Part shown: piece by piece, positions 51,562 through 60,705 of the stretch
Layout of the letters: the number at the start of each line of letters is the position of its first letter
How positions within the stretch are numbered: the first letter of the stretch is position 1
Source of the DNA: SG8-38 sp041576815
GTDB taxonomy: Bacteria > Myxococcota_A > Polyangia > Polyangiales > Houyiibacteriaceae
Assembly: GCA_041576815.1 (NCBI GenBank)
Contig: JBFGKE010000006.1
Coordinates: forward strand, 62,001 to 126,000
Length of the DNA stretch: 64,000 nucleotides
Direction: 5' to 3'
Program-made: the position numbers and the translations under genes
The notes under the pieces: model-generated
The model's input: only the letters and a program-made list of their open reading frames with translations
What the model was told of the DNA's origin: nothing
Databases searched by the model: none

Positions 51562-52485
51562 CTACGGCTCGGGAAGGTCCATTTGCTTCGCGCGGTTGAA
51601 CGCGTCGAGCACCCGAGGCGAGGTCCGTACGGTATCGAGCTCGAGGTTCGGCTGAAGCGCGAGGGCCGCCCTGAACGAGGCTTCGGCCAGGTCCCCCCGC
51701 TCGAGCGCGACGTACGCGACCGCCAGCTCTTTTTGAATGGTCACGACTTGCGTCGAGGTCAGGTTTTGCGTGCCCAGCAGCCGGTTGCCGAGAGAGACCG
51801 CTTCGGCGAACTTCGCGTTCTTCACCTGCTCGATCAGCTCGGGAAGCGCGGTTTCCACTTCGTCCTGCGACGCCTTGGCGGCCCCTGCGCCTGCAGCCCG
51901 CGCAAACGCCGCGGACGCTTCGGCACGGCCCTCCCCGGCGAGCCGCAGATCGAACAGCGGCACCAGCACTACCTGTCCTCGCTCGATTCGTGCGCCGGCA
52001 TTGAATCGCCTGAGCCGCTTCAACGAAAGCGGGCTTTCGGGCATGTACGCGGCCGCGATCTTCGCGAGCGTTTCGCCCGGACCCACCACGTGCCGAAGCG
52101 GGTAGGGCACGAGCAGCTCGGCCCCCGCGTCGGGCTCGACGCGCCGGTTGCCGTTGTTGGCTTCGATGAGCGTTGCCGCACGCGTTTCGCGACCATAGAG
52201 CTTGGTGGCGATCGAGGTCCAGGTGTCGCCTTCGCGCACTTGATAGAACGTCACCATCGGAATGAAGATCCAGCTCCCCGGAACGAGGCCGTTCGTCCCC
52301 GCGCCCTTCACGCGATTGGCTTCTCGCAAAACCGCCTCGCGCGTGGGATCGCCGTAATAGCGCTGCGCGATCGAGGCGAGCGTATCGCCTTCTTGAATCG
52401 CGTGCGTATACACCGGTTGCGCGATCGACGAAGAGGCAGCAAACGACACGGCAACGACGGCAGCGAGGGCGAGGCAGCGAATCAC
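51562..52485 (-). CDS. LysM-repeat exported protein
   Basis: A 307-aa protein. GTG at 52485 overlaps the upstream kinase stop (GTGA). Seen: signal peptide 1-23 ending S-I-A-Q; three LysM modules at about 26-77, 80-128 and 131-178 (each with G-D-T or G-E-T and a following helix); then a C-terminal helical/TPR-like region from about 195 (E-A-V-S-L-G-N-R-L-L-G). LysM binds peptidoglycan, so a wall-associated role is likely. Cotranscribed with the kinase. Confidence 0.85.
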   Translation of the reverse strand: MIRCLALAAVVAVSFAASSSIAQPVYTHAIQEGDTLASIAQRYYGDPTREAVLREANRVKGAGTNGLVPGSWIFIPMVTFYQVREGDTWTSIATKLYGRETRAATLIEANNGNRRVEPDAGAELLVPYPLRHVVGPGETLAKIAAAYMPESPLSLKRLRRFNAGARIERGQVVLVPLFDLRLAGEGRAEASAAFARAAGAGAAKASQDEVETALPELIEQVKNAKFAEAVSLGNRLLGTQNLTSTQVVTIQKELAVAYVALERGDLAEASFRAALALQPNLELDTVRTSPRVLDAFNRAKQMDLPEP

Positions 52486-53816
52486 GGGCTCGCCTCGGAA
52501 TCCGCGGGAGGCGCAACGGCGAGCGGCTCGGAAAGCGTTGCCCGGTCGTGCCCGATGCGGCCGACCTCCACGATGACCTCGTGCTCGACCGGTGCGAAGT
52601 AGGGGTTGGTGTACTTCACGTAGTGGCGACCCGGCGTCAGCGGGATGACGCGTGCGGAGGGCGTCGTGAGCACGTGCTGGCCGTCGACGTGAACATGCGC
52701 CCACGGGTCGGCGCTTACGGTGAGATACCCGGCCTCTGTCGGGTCGAGGGCCGCGGGCGCCTCGCCCATCCGCGGACTGGACCAGCGGCCACTTGCGGCC
52801 TGGACCGTCAGACCCGAGAGCAGAATCGCGACGAACGCGGCCGCCTGCCACCGGGCCATGCTCTTCAGGAACCCCCGGTCACGACGGCCGCTCCGAAGCA
52901 CCCGAGGCGCCACCGCCGAGAGCACCTCTTCGGTTTGGGCGCCGGTCATCACGCCGATCTCGTTCAGGAACATGACGACGCGAGCGTTGTGGCTCATCGG
53001 CACGCGCGGCGCGAGGAACTCGGTGAGGTCGTCGATGAGCGCCTGCGTCGTGGGGTAGCGGTTGGCGGGCATCTTTTGAAGGCACCGCGCCATGATGCGC
53101 TCGAGCTTGCGGGGCACGTCGACCCCGACCTTCTTCGGCGCTTCGAAGCGATCGAGGCGGATCTTCTGCATGACCGTCCGGGTGTCGTCCTCGACGAAGG
53201 GCTTTCGCCCGGTGAGCATCTGATAGAGGACGATGCCAACCGAGAAGATGTCGCTTCGGAAGTCGAGCTTGTCGCCGAGGATCTGCTCGGGGCTCATGTA
53301 GCTCGGCGTGCCGAGGCCGGTGCCGGTTTCAGTGAGGTCACCAAAGCGCTCGTGGCGGGCGATGCCGAAGTCCATCAGCTTCACGTCGCCGTACATCGAC
53401 ACCATGATGTTGGCCGGCTTGATGTCGCGGTGGATGATGCCGCGGAAATGGGCGTAGTCGAGCCCGCGGGCGAGCTGAAGCGTGATGATCGCGGCGACGT
53501 CGGGCGGAAGCCGAGGTGAGCGCTCGAGCAGATCGTAGAGGTCGATGCCGTCGACGTACTCCATGATGATGAACATCGACTGGCCGTCCTTCAGGAAGTC
53601 GATGACGTGCAGGATGTTCTCGTGCTGGAGCGACGCCATGAAGTGCGCTTCACGCTCGAACCGCTCGGCGAACTGGCTGTCGATCGCGATCGACGGCTTG
53701 AGCGCCTTGATCGCGACGCGGCGATTGAGCGGCTCCTGGATCGCTTCGTACACGACGGCCATGCCGCCGCTTCCGATCTCGCCCAGAACGCGACACGTTC
53801 CGATACGCTCAACCAT
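52482..53816 (-). CDS. Ser/Thr protein kinase with periplasmic PEGA tail
   Basis: Membrane kinase of 444 aa. Seen: glycine loop G-S-G-G-M-A-V-V, Lys37 in V-A-I-K, H-R-D at 129-131 followed by I-K-P-A-N, D-F-G at 149-151; one membrane helix near 330-350; and a PEGA-like C-terminal domain (V-S-A-D-P-W-A-H-V-H-V-D-G-Q) at about 370-430 outside the membrane. A complete catalytic set, so likely active. The LysM protein gene follows by GTGA overlap, suggesting a wall-sensing pair. Confidence 0.92.
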   Translation of the reverse strand: MVERIGTCRVLGEIGSGGMAVVYEAIQEPLNRRVAIKALKPSIAIDSQFAERFEREAHFMASLQHENILHVIDFLKDGQSMFIIMEYVDGIDLYDLLERSPRLPPDVAAIITLQLARGLDYAHFRGIIHRDIKPANIMVSMYGDVKLMDFGIARHERFGDLTETGTGLGTPSYMSPEQILGDKLDFRSDIFSVGIVLYQMLTGRKPFVEDDTRTVMQKIRLDRFEAPKKVGVDVPRKLERIMARCLQKMPANRYPTTQALIDDLTEFLAPRVPMSHNARVVMFLNEIGVMTGAQTEEVLSAVAPRVLRSGRRDRGFLKSMARWQAAAFVAILLSGLTVQAASGRWSSPRMGEAPAALDPTEAGYLTVSADPWAHVHVDGQHVLTTPSARVIPLTPGRHYVKYTNPYFAPVEHEVIVEVGRIGHDRATLSEPLAVAPPADSEASP

Positions 53817-53899
53817 CGCGATCCATCACACTAGGTGGGGGGTTGTGCGGTGTCAACGACGGCCAAAAGTTTGGCGAAAACCGACACTTAGGGCGGAAA

Positions 53900-54928
53900 T
53901 CACTCCCCGTTTGGCGGGCGCACGCAAAGGCCCCGCTCGACGAAATCGACGCCGCCGCGGCCGTCGCGAACGACGAAGTTGAAACGGACGAGAAGGCCGC
54001 CCGAGTCGGGAGTCGGCAGCGCGTCGACAGGCGGCGGCCGCCATGCGGTGAGGATCGACGGGAAGTCCGGATCGCTGATGAACGAGAACGAGGTGTCGAA
54101 GCCGCCGCCATCGGCAAGCCAGCTCACCTGAATCTCCTCGATCTCCTCGACGCCCGCTACCGTGAACGGCTGAAGGCTTTCTCGAGGGACGGAGAGGCCG
54201 ATCGTCGAGGGCTGGCTTCCTGCGACCGGATGCCGTTCCTGGTCGCTTTCGGGGAGCATCTCGATCTCCGCGCTGCAGCCGCTCTGCGGGGCCGAACGCC
54301 GCACGCCCTGGTCGTAGGGCGGCGGCCACGGCGCGCCTTCTAGCCGGACGTCCGCGATCGTCGGATGGAGGTTCGGATCGGTGTCGTCGATCTCGATGGG
54401 AATGATCGTCGTCACGAATCGGCCCTCGTTGTCCGGGTCCTCGCAGGGATCGATGTCGTCGGTTTCGCCTCGAATGAATCGATCGATCGACGCCAAGCCC
54501 GGCGGGCCGTTCGCGCAGATCGCGCCCTGCACGAGCACGGACGTGGCCTCTGCGGCCTCGAGCTCGGCTTCGGTCGGCACCTGGAAGCGAATCACCGGGA
54601 GCGCGAGCGGGTTTTCCGGGGGGGTCGCGTCGCAGCCCTCGCACGGCGTGATCACATCTTGGCAGATCGGCGTTCCGAAGCGCGTAGGCGCCGGAATGCA
54701 CGCGACGAACGCCCATTGAAGCTCGGGGAGCCGCCCTTCATCGATCACCAGCCAAGACACTTCGATCTCGTCCTCTGGATCGGGGTTCGCGCGGCCCGGC
54801 TTTCCGTCGACGACTACGCGGGCCGCAACCGCGCGGAGGTCAACCACCGCCGAGGGTGGGAGAAAGCTCTCGCTGCACGCGGCGGTCGTCCACAGCATCG
54901 ACAGAAGCACGGCTCTCATCGGCGTCAC
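53900..54928 (-). CDS. Putative lipoprotein coupled to TonB-dependent receptor
   Basis: Unrecognised 342-aa lipoprotein (signal with T-T-A-A-C, Cys about 18). The mature part has several Cys pairs and acidic Asp-Pro-rich segments such as E-D-P-D-N-E-G-R-F, and a C-terminal Ig-like stretch (V-R-F-N-F-V-V-R-D-G-R-G-G). The start overlaps the receptor gene stop (ATGA), so it is probably the receptor's surface partner, as in SusD-like pairs, but no SusD motif is seen. Confidence 0.65.
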   Translation of the reverse strand: MTPMRAVLLSMLWTTAACSESFLPPSAVVDLRAVAARVVVDGKPGRANPDPEDEIEVSWLVIDEGRLPELQWAFVACIPAPTRFGTPICQDVITPCEGCDATPPENPLALPVIRFQVPTEAELEAAEATSVLVQGAICANGPPGLASIDRFIRGETDDIDPCEDPDNEGRFVTTIIPIEIDDTDPNLHPTIADVRLEGAPWPPPYDQGVRRSAPQSGCSAEIEMLPESDQERHPVAGSQPSTIGLSVPRESLQPFTVAGVEEIEEIQVSWLADGGGFDTSFSFISDPDFPSILTAWRPPPVDALPTPDSGGLLVRFNFVVRDGRGGVDFVERGLCVRPPNGE

Positions 54929-57504
54929 AGCTCACCTCGCACGCCGAGCGCGGGAATGATCGGCAGGCCCAGCAGCGGGGTCTGCTGGCTGAAGTCGTAG
55001 TTGTAGATGATGCCCTCTTGGTTTTGCTGATTGTAGGCGTTGCGAATGTCGAGGAACAGCGCGAGCGCCCAGCGGTCGAAGACCCACTTCTTTTGCACGC
55101 GGATGTCCAGGCGATGAAAGAGCGGATTGCGGAGGCTGTTCACGCGACCGTCGATCGGGATGTAGACGTCGTTGAGCGCGTCGTAGACCGAGTCGATGAC
55201 GGGGGTGTTGGGGTTGCCGCTCACGATGCGAAACGTGCCGCCGATCTCCCAATTGCGCTTGAAATTGTAGACGAAGGCCGCTGTCAGGATGTGGGTTTGA
55301 TCGAAATCGAACAGGCGCCACGGCTCGCCGGGCCCGTCTTTGCGCTCGCTTCGAGAAAGCGTGTAGGAGAGGTAACCGAAGTACTGCCGGCCGCCCTTGG
55401 GCGGCCGGACTCGCATCGAGAGCTCGGCACCGTAGATGCGGCCGACGCCCTGCGTGACGTAAAAGGGCGCCTCGCCGTTGGGGGTCGCCACCGCTCGGTC
55501 CCAAAGGTATTTGTAGAAGCCTTCGACGCCGAATTGCGCGGCGGGGATCGCGTCGTACTCCCAGCCTGCGCCCACGTGGACGGCTTGAATGGGGTCGAGG
55601 TTCGGGTTGCCGATGTTGACGTCTGACTCTTGGAACTCCGGTGGCTGGCTGAAGAGACCGACGCCGAGCTTCACGCGCATGTCCGGTCTGACCGAGAAGA
55701 TCGTCGTCGCGCGCGGATTGACCGCGAAGGCATCGATCTCGCTGAAGTAGTCGGCGCGAAGCCCGAGGATGAGCTGCGTGATCTTGTCGAGCCGGAGGTC
55801 GGACTCGAGATAGATCGCGGGGCGCACGATCGTGGTGTCGACGTCGGTGAAGACCTGCTCTTGGCCCGCAAGCGAGCCCTGCTGGCTGCCCGCGCCTTCG
55901 CCGCCGCGCGGCTGCGGGCCTTGAAAGGTCAGGTCGATCGGCGCTGCGTACACATCTAGGCCCGCGATCAGGCGAACGCGATCGCCGACCGGGATGCGCC
56001 ATTCGCCGCGGCTATAGGTCTGCACGAAACGGCCGCTCAGGCGAAACTGGTCGCCGAGGCCGAGGTCGATGCGCTGCGGGCCGACGTTGACGGCGATCTC
56101 CTGCTCGGCTTTGTCGCCGAGGCGGCGCTTCCAGTCGAGCTGGTTGTTGTAGAAGCTCGTCGAGAACTGGGTTTGTCCGCGGATCGCGGGGTCGTCGCTG
56201 GTGGCTTCTTCGAGCAGGAGCTCGAGGCGGTCGTTCGAGCCGTACGCTTGGATGCGCACGCGGTCGCGCTCGGTCGGTAGGAAATTCAGCTTGAGCTGGT
56301 AGTCGACGTAGACCGGCGCCTGGCGAACGCCGATGTCGTCGGGAAGCACGCGCGGCAGGATCAAATCGAGAAGACTTCGGCGCAGGCCCCCCGAGATGCT
56401 GACCTTGTCAGTGATTGGCCCTTCGAGCGTGATGAAGGTGTCGATGACCGAAATCTCGGCGACACCGTGGATCATGTCCTGCGCCGGGTCGCGGGTGGTC
56501 ACCTCGAGAATGCCGCCGGTGCGCCGCCCGTATCGGACCGAGAAGTTCCCGGGAAAGAAGTCGATGCGCTCGAGCAGGAACGAGTTGTAGACGCTCGTGA
56601 GACCACCGAAATGGAAAATCAACGGCACCGACACGCCGTCGATGAAGAACTCGCTGTCCTGGGGTGCGGCGCCGCGGACGATCAGAAGCCCGAGGCCGAA
56701 CGGAGGTCTTGCGACGCCCGGCAGGAGCTCGACGGCGCGTAGAGCATCGCTTCGCGTGCCGGGGATGCGCGTCAGCTCTTCTCTGTCGATGGTGCGCTTG
56801 ATCACCTCTCGGGGAGGCGCATCGACGACGCCGGTTGCGCCGAAGCCCTTGTACGCCGCGGCGCGTTTGGCACCGAGGCGATAGATGACCTGGGTACGCT
56901 CTCCCGCCGTTAGCTCTTCGGAGGCTTCGAGGTCGCCATACTCACCGCCGAGAACGCGCACTTCATAGCTGCCCGGCTCGAGATCGGTGGCGAAGAAGGT
57001 GCCGTCCGGCCCTGCGACGAGCTCTTTGACCAGCTCGCCTTCCTCGTCGCTGATCTCGATCAGCACCATGCCGGCCGGGCTGTCGTCTTCGGCCAGGAGC
57101 ACCGTGCCGGAGAGCCAGCCGGTGGTGATCTCGTCGGGCGGCGGCGCGAGCTCGAACACGTACCGATAGCGGACGCGGGCAGCAATCGGCTCCCAGTCTT
57201 TGCGCGCCGGCTCGAAGACGAACTGGCGGGCAGCGGCGGCGGCGGCCTCGTCGAAGGCTTGGCCGCCCGATCTCGCCACCTCCACCTTTGTGACGAGACC
57301 GTCCTTGCCGACGACGATGTCGAGCTCGACCGCCACCTCCGACGGCTCTTCGCCTTCGATGTCCGGGTAGTCGGCCTCGACGAAACGGACGAGCCTCGGG
57401 GGCGTGATGAGAGGTTTGTCGTCCGTCCCGGCCGACGGCCGCTGCGCGTGGGCGCTGCTGGCCAACACGCAGGCGAGCAAGAGCGCACCACCCCATCGAA
57501 GCAC
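54925..57504 (-). CDS. TonB-dependent receptor with N-terminal TonB-like domain
   Basis: Outer-membrane receptor of 859 aa. GTG start. Seen: signal peptide (1-20); a domain at about 25-115 that matches the TonB C-terminal fold (P-S-E-V-A-V-E-L-D-I-V-V-G-K-D-G and the following F-V-F-E-P-A-R); a carboxypeptidase-regulatory beta domain at about 125-215; plug domain at about 235-350 with L-L-P-G-V-A-R-P-P-F-G and F-F-I-D-G-V-S-V-P; then a long beta-barrel to the end. It may bring a TonB-like piece with it. The ligand is unknown; the coupled lipoprotein may help bind it. Confidence 0.85.
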   Translation of the reverse strand: MLRWGGALLLACVLASSAHAQRPSAGTDDKPLITPPRLVRFVEADYPDIEGEEPSEVAVELDIVVGKDGLVTKVEVARSGGQAFDEAAAAAARQFVFEPARKDWEPIAARVRYRYVFELAPPPDEITTGWLSGTVLLAEDDSPAGMVLIEISDEEGELVKELVAGPDGTFFATDLEPGSYEVRVLGGEYGDLEASEELTAGERTQVIYRLGAKRAAAYKGFGATGVVDAPPREVIKRTIDREELTRIPGTRSDALRAVELLPGVARPPFGLGLLIVRGAAPQDSEFFIDGVSVPLIFHFGGLTSVYNSFLLERIDFFPGNFSVRYGRRTGGILEVTTRDPAQDMIHGVAEISVIDTFITLEGPITDKVSISGGLRRSLLDLILPRVLPDDIGVRQAPVYVDYQLKLNFLPTERDRVRIQAYGSNDRLELLLEEATSDDPAIRGQTQFSTSFYNNQLDWKRRLGDKAEQEIAVNVGPQRIDLGLGDQFRLSGRFVQTYSRGEWRIPVGDRVRLIAGLDVYAAPIDLTFQGPQPRGGEGAGSQQGSLAGQEQVFTDVDTTIVRPAIYLESDLRLDKITQLILGLRADYFSEIDAFAVNPRATTIFSVRPDMRVKLGVGLFSQPPEFQESDVNIGNPNLDPIQAVHVGAGWEYDAIPAAQFGVEGFYKYLWDRAVATPNGEAPFYVTQGVGRIYGAELSMRVRPPKGGRQYFGYLSYTLSRSERKDGPGEPWRLFDFDQTHILTAAFVYNFKRNWEIGGTFRIVSGNPNTPVIDSVYDALNDVYIPIDGRVNSLRNPLFHRLDIRVQKKWVFDRWALALFLDIRNAYNQQNQEGIIYNYDFSQQTPLLGLPIIPALGVRGEL

Positions 57505-57647
57505 GAGATGAGCATACGAAAGCGTACTCGGCGGGACAAATCGACCCAGCTCCTTTCATGGACGAGGAAGTCAGCTCATCGAAGGACCGATGCAGGCCGA
57601 GATCGACGACGGTGGAGTGCAAACCAGAGACCCGGAACCACGCGCTA

Positions 57648-57666
57648 CGTAGGACGGAATCCTACG
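57648..57666. repeat. Inverted repeat CGTAGGA-N5-TCCTACG
   Basis: Perfect 7-base arms around CGGAA. It lies about 150 bases before pstS and 145 before the receptor start. It could be an operator or a small hairpin; no following T-run is present, so it is not a typical terminator. Confidence 0.45.
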
Positions 57667-57803
57667 CGATCGGTTCGTGACAGCGGGTTCCGAAATTGTG
57701 AACAACCGGTGACGGCGGGCCGCTGCGATCTTTGCCGTAGGAGGGGTGTGATTCCGGTCGGTTGTGTTGGGGAGAGTGTCCCTGACGCGGGGTCGTCGCC
57801 CGG

Positions 57804-57821
57804 CTGTCACGTCGCTGTCAC
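57804..57821 (+). promoter_or_regulatory. Pho-box-like direct repeat of pstS
   Basis: CTGTCAC-N4-CTGTCAC: two 7-base half-sites 11 bases apart, matching the PhoB consensus CTGTCAT-N4-CTGTCAT except for the final base of each. It lies 40 bases before the pstS start, the usual place for a PhoB site that replaces the -35 element. PhoB itself is not encoded in the window. Confidence 0.75.
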
Positions 57822-57860
57822 ACGGGGGGCTCAGAGTCGGGGCGAACGGGAGAGAAAACG

Positions 57861-58769
57861 TTGGAAAATTCGTCTGCAAATCGCTGGGTCTATCTGTTTC
57901 TCGGGGCGGCGCTGATCGTCTCCGCATGCAAGTCGGGGAAGAGCGGCGAGGGAGCCGCGGAGACCCCGCAAACACGTGAAAGCTCCACGCTGACCCTCAA
58001 GGGCTCGGACACGATGGTGATTCTCGCCCAGAACTGGGCCCAGGCCTTCATGAAGGTCAACCCAGGCAAGGTGGTTCAAGTGTCTGGCGGCGGATCCGGA
58101 ACGGGGGTCGCGGCATTGATCAATGGGACCGCCGACCTGGCCAACGCGAGCCGCCCCATCAAGGACAAAGAGCGCAAGCAGCTCCGCAAGCGCCGCGGAG
58201 TCGAAGCGCAGGAGTTCCGCGTCGCGCTGGACTCCCTCGCGGTATACGTGCCGGCTGCAAACAAGATCGAAGCGCTCTCGATTCCACAGCTCAAGAAGAT
58301 CTTTCGAGGAGAGACGAAGAACTGGAAAGAGGTCGGCGGCGAAGACATGCCGATCGTCTTGTACAGCCGCGAGAACAACTCGGGCACCTACGCCTATTTC
58401 AAGGAGCACGTTCTCGACAACGAGGACTTCGCCGCAACCGCGCAGACCTTGCCCGGGACGGCTGCCGTGATCAACGCGGTCAGCAAAGACCAGGGTGGTA
58501 TCGGTTACGGAGGCATCGCCTATGCCGAAGGGGTTCGCACGGTCAGAGTCGCACCGGCGGAGGGCCAACCGGCGATCGAGCCCACCATGGAGAACGCGAC
58601 CGGCGGCCAGTACCCCCTGTCCCGATACCTCAACATCTACAGCGCCGGTGAAGCCCAAGGAATCGCAAAGGAATACCTGGATTTCGTGCTCTCGGACGAG
58701 GGGCAGAAGGTCGTCGAGGGAGTTGGCTACTACCCGCTTCCAAAGGAAGCCACGGCGGCGGCCGAGTGA
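57861..58769 (+). CDS. pstS: Phosphate-binding lipoprotein of ABC transporter
   Basis: Periplasmic phosphate-binding protein of 302 aa, anchored as a lipoprotein (lipobox V-S-A-C, Cys23). Start TTG 57861 with AACGGGAGAG upstream. Seen: K-G-S-D-T-M near 47-52 and S-G-G-G-S-G-T-G near 75-82, the phosphate-binding loops, then R-E-N-N-S-G-T-Y at about 170. It begins the pst operon and overlaps pstC by GTGA. Confidence 0.95.
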   Translation: MENSSANRWVYLFLGAALIVSACKSGKSGEGAAETPQTRESSTLTLKGSDTMVILAQNWAQAFMKVNPGKVVQVSGGGSGTGVAALINGTADLANASRPIKDKERKQLRKRRGVEAQEFRVALDSLAVYVPAANKIEALSIPQLKKIFRGETKNWKEVGGEDMPIVLYSRENNSGTYAYFKEHVLDNEDFAATAQTLPGTAAVINAVSKDQGGIGYGGIAYAEGVRTVRVAPAEGQPAIEPTMENATGGQYPLSRYLNIYSAGEAQGIAKEYLDFVLSDEGQKVVEGVGYYPLPKEATAAAE

Positions 58770-59806
58770 CCGAGCAAGCGCTCGAGGGTGCCAAACACAA
58801 GCGCGCTTCCGGAGCCAGGGGGCGGGTAGCGGTCGGTCCGCGCCGAGCCAAATCGAAGCTAGCGGGCTCGTTTCACACCCCCTGGTGGCACCGCGCCGCC
58901 GAACGGACGATTGCCGTCATGGCGGTTGCCGCAATTGCAGCCATCGCGCTGATCTTCATCTTCATCGCACGCGAAGCGGCGCCGATGCTTTGGGAAGCGG
59001 AGTTTGCCGAAGAGGTCCAGCTCCGCGACCTGTTCTTCGCAAAAGAATGGAAAGGGTACGACGAGCCGGTTTTCGTGTGGCAGCCCGTCGGTGAGCCCGC
59101 GAAGTTCAACGTGATGCCGCTCTTCATCGGATCGCTCAAGGTGACGCTGTTGGCGATGTTGATGAGCATCCCGCTCGGCGTCGGCTGCGCGATGTTCATC
59201 GCTCTTTACGCGCCGCGGGCGGTCCGTGAGGTCGTGAAGCCCGCAATCGAGCTCTTGGCCGGGATTCCCTCGGTCGTGTTGGGCTTCTTCGCTTTGATGG
59301 TCGTCGCGTCGTGGGCGCAAGCGACATTTGGCTTTCGCTTCCGGCTGAACGCCGTGGTGGCTGCAATTGGGTTGGCCCTCACGATCGTCCCGGTGATCTT
59401 CACCATCTCGGAGGACGCAATTCAAAGCGTACCGCGCGACCTGACGGAAGCGGCCCTCGCGCTCGGCGCCCGAAAATATCAGGTAGCCCTGCGGATCGTG
59501 CTCCCCGCTGCCCTGCCGGGCATTGCCGCTGGCGTCGTGCTCGGCTTCGGCCGCGCGATCGGCGAGACGATGATCGTGCTGATGGCATCCGGCAATGCGG
59601 CCGTGATGGAGCTGTTCGACTTCAGCACGAGTGTCCGCACGGTTACGGCCACGATTGCCGCCGAGCTCGGCGAGGTCGCCCAAGGCGACCCGCACTGGCG
59701 CGTGCTGTTCTTGCTCGGCGTGATGTTGTTTGCCGTCACGTTCGTCCTCAACATCCTCGGCGACGTCATCATTCAGCGGCTCCAGAAGAAGCTGACTGCA
59801 TCCTGA
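58766..59806 (+). CDS. pstC: Phosphate ABC transporter permease PstC
   Basis: A 346-aa permease with an N-terminal basic, Ala/Arg-rich cytoplasmic tail of ~40 residues (longer than in E. coli), six membrane helices, and the EAA-loop region E-A-A-L-A-L-G-A-R-K-Y-Q. A periplasmic loop of ~45 residues follows the first helix. GTG start overlaps pstS; stop overlaps pstA by one base (TGATG). Confidence 0.95.
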   Translation: MTEQALEGAKHKRASGARGRVAVGPRRAKSKLAGSFHTPWWHRAAERTIAVMAVAAIAAIALIFIFIAREAAPMLWEAEFAEEVQLRDLFFAKEWKGYDEPVFVWQPVGEPAKFNVMPLFIGSLKVTLLAMLMSIPLGVGCAMFIALYAPRAVREVVKPAIELLAGIPSVVLGFFALMVVASWAQATFGFRFRLNAVVAAIGLALTIVPVIFTISEDAIQSVPRDLTEAALALGARKYQVALRIVLPAALPGIAAGVVLGFGRAIGETMIVLMASGNAAVMELFDFSTSVRTVTATIAAELGEVAQGDPHWRVLFLLGVMLFAVTFVLNILGDVIIQRLQKKLTAS

Positions 59807-60705
59807 TGAGGAACACGAAGAAAGACTGGTTGCTCGCTGGCCTCACCGGGCTCTCGCTCGGTGTCATCCTGTTGCTGTTGCTCGTGCTCCTCGGTCAGAT
59901 CGTCTGGCATGGGGCGCCGGCCATCTCGGTCGAGTTCCTCACGGAAAGCCCGGGTGCCGACATGATCAGCGGAGGGATTTGGCCAGCGATCTACGGCACC
60001 GTCTTCATGACACTCCTCATGACGATCGCGGGCGTCCCCGTGGGTATCGCGACGGCGATCTTCTTGAGCGAGTACGCCTCCCCGCACTCGCGCCTGGCGA
60101 AGCTCGTACGAATCGCGGTCAACAACCTGGCGGGGGTCCCATCGATCGTGTTTGGGCTATTTGGCCTCGGCTTTTTCATCATTTTCGTCGGGGGCGGCAT
60201 CGATGCGCTGCTCTACGACGACCCGAGACCCGTATGGGGCAGACCGTCGATCCTCTGGGCTTCTTTGACGCTCGCCGTGCTCACGCTTCCCATCGTGATC
60301 GTGACCACGGAAGAGGCGCTTCGAACCGTTCCTCGAGAGCTGCGGGACGCCTCCCTGGCGCTGGGCGCCACGCGGTTTCAGACCGTGTACAAGATCGTTC
60401 TGCCCAACGCGACGGGCGGAATTCTCACCGGGGTAATTCTCGCGGTCAGCCGGGGTGCGGGTGAGGTGGCACCCATCATCTTTTGCGGGGCAGCGAACTT
60501 CCTGCCGTATCTTCCCACGGACCTGCGCGAGATGTTCATGCACCTCGGCTACCACGTGTATGCGTTGGCCACGCAGTCGCCCAACGTCGACGCGGCACGG
60601 CCCACTCTGTTCGGCACGGTGCTCGTGTTGCTCGTGCTGACCTTCTCGCTCAATCTGCTAGCGGTGATCATCCGCTCGCGCTCGCGCGCGGCGCTCCGAC
60701 CATGA
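59806..60705 (+). CDS. pstA: Phosphate ABC transporter permease PstA
   Basis: A 299-aa permease with six helices. ATG at 59806 uses the last base of the pstC stop (TGATG); the frame upstream lies over pstC. Seen: D-A-S-L-A-L-G-A-T-R-F-Q, the EAA motif that docks PstB, and L-A-G-V-P-S-I-V-F-G-L-F-G in the conserved helix region. Stop overlaps pstB (ATGA). Confidence 0.95.
   Translation: MRNTKKDWLLAGLTGLSLGVILLLLLVLLGQIVWHGAPAISVEFLTESPGADMISGGIWPAIYGTVFMTLLMTIAGVPVGIATAIFLSEYASPHSRLAKLVRIAVNNLAGVPSIVFGLFGLGFFIIFVGGGIDALLYDDPRPVWGRPSILWASLTLAVLTLPIVIVTTEEALRTVPRELRDASLALGATRFQTVYKIVLPNATGGILTGVILAVSRGAGEVAPIIFCGAANFLPYLPTDLREMFMHLGYHVYALATQSPNVDAARPTLFGTVLVLLVLTFSLNLLAVIIRSRSRAALRP

Larger units (their letters stand above)
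57505..57860. other. Intergenic region between TonB-dependent receptor and pstS
   Basis: The only gap over 300 bases. It separates two divergent genes. Seen: an inverted repeat CGTAGGA-N5-TCCTACG at 57648-57666, a short inverted pair TACG-N4-CGTA at 57512-57523, and the Pho-box-like direct repeat at 57804-57821. No convincing small gene was found; longer frames through it belong to neighbouring genes. Confidence 0.7.

Noticed and set aside
59311..59805. Upstream extension of pstA
   Set aside because: It lies over pstC; the ATG at 59806 matches the PstA N-terminus and gives TGATG coupling.
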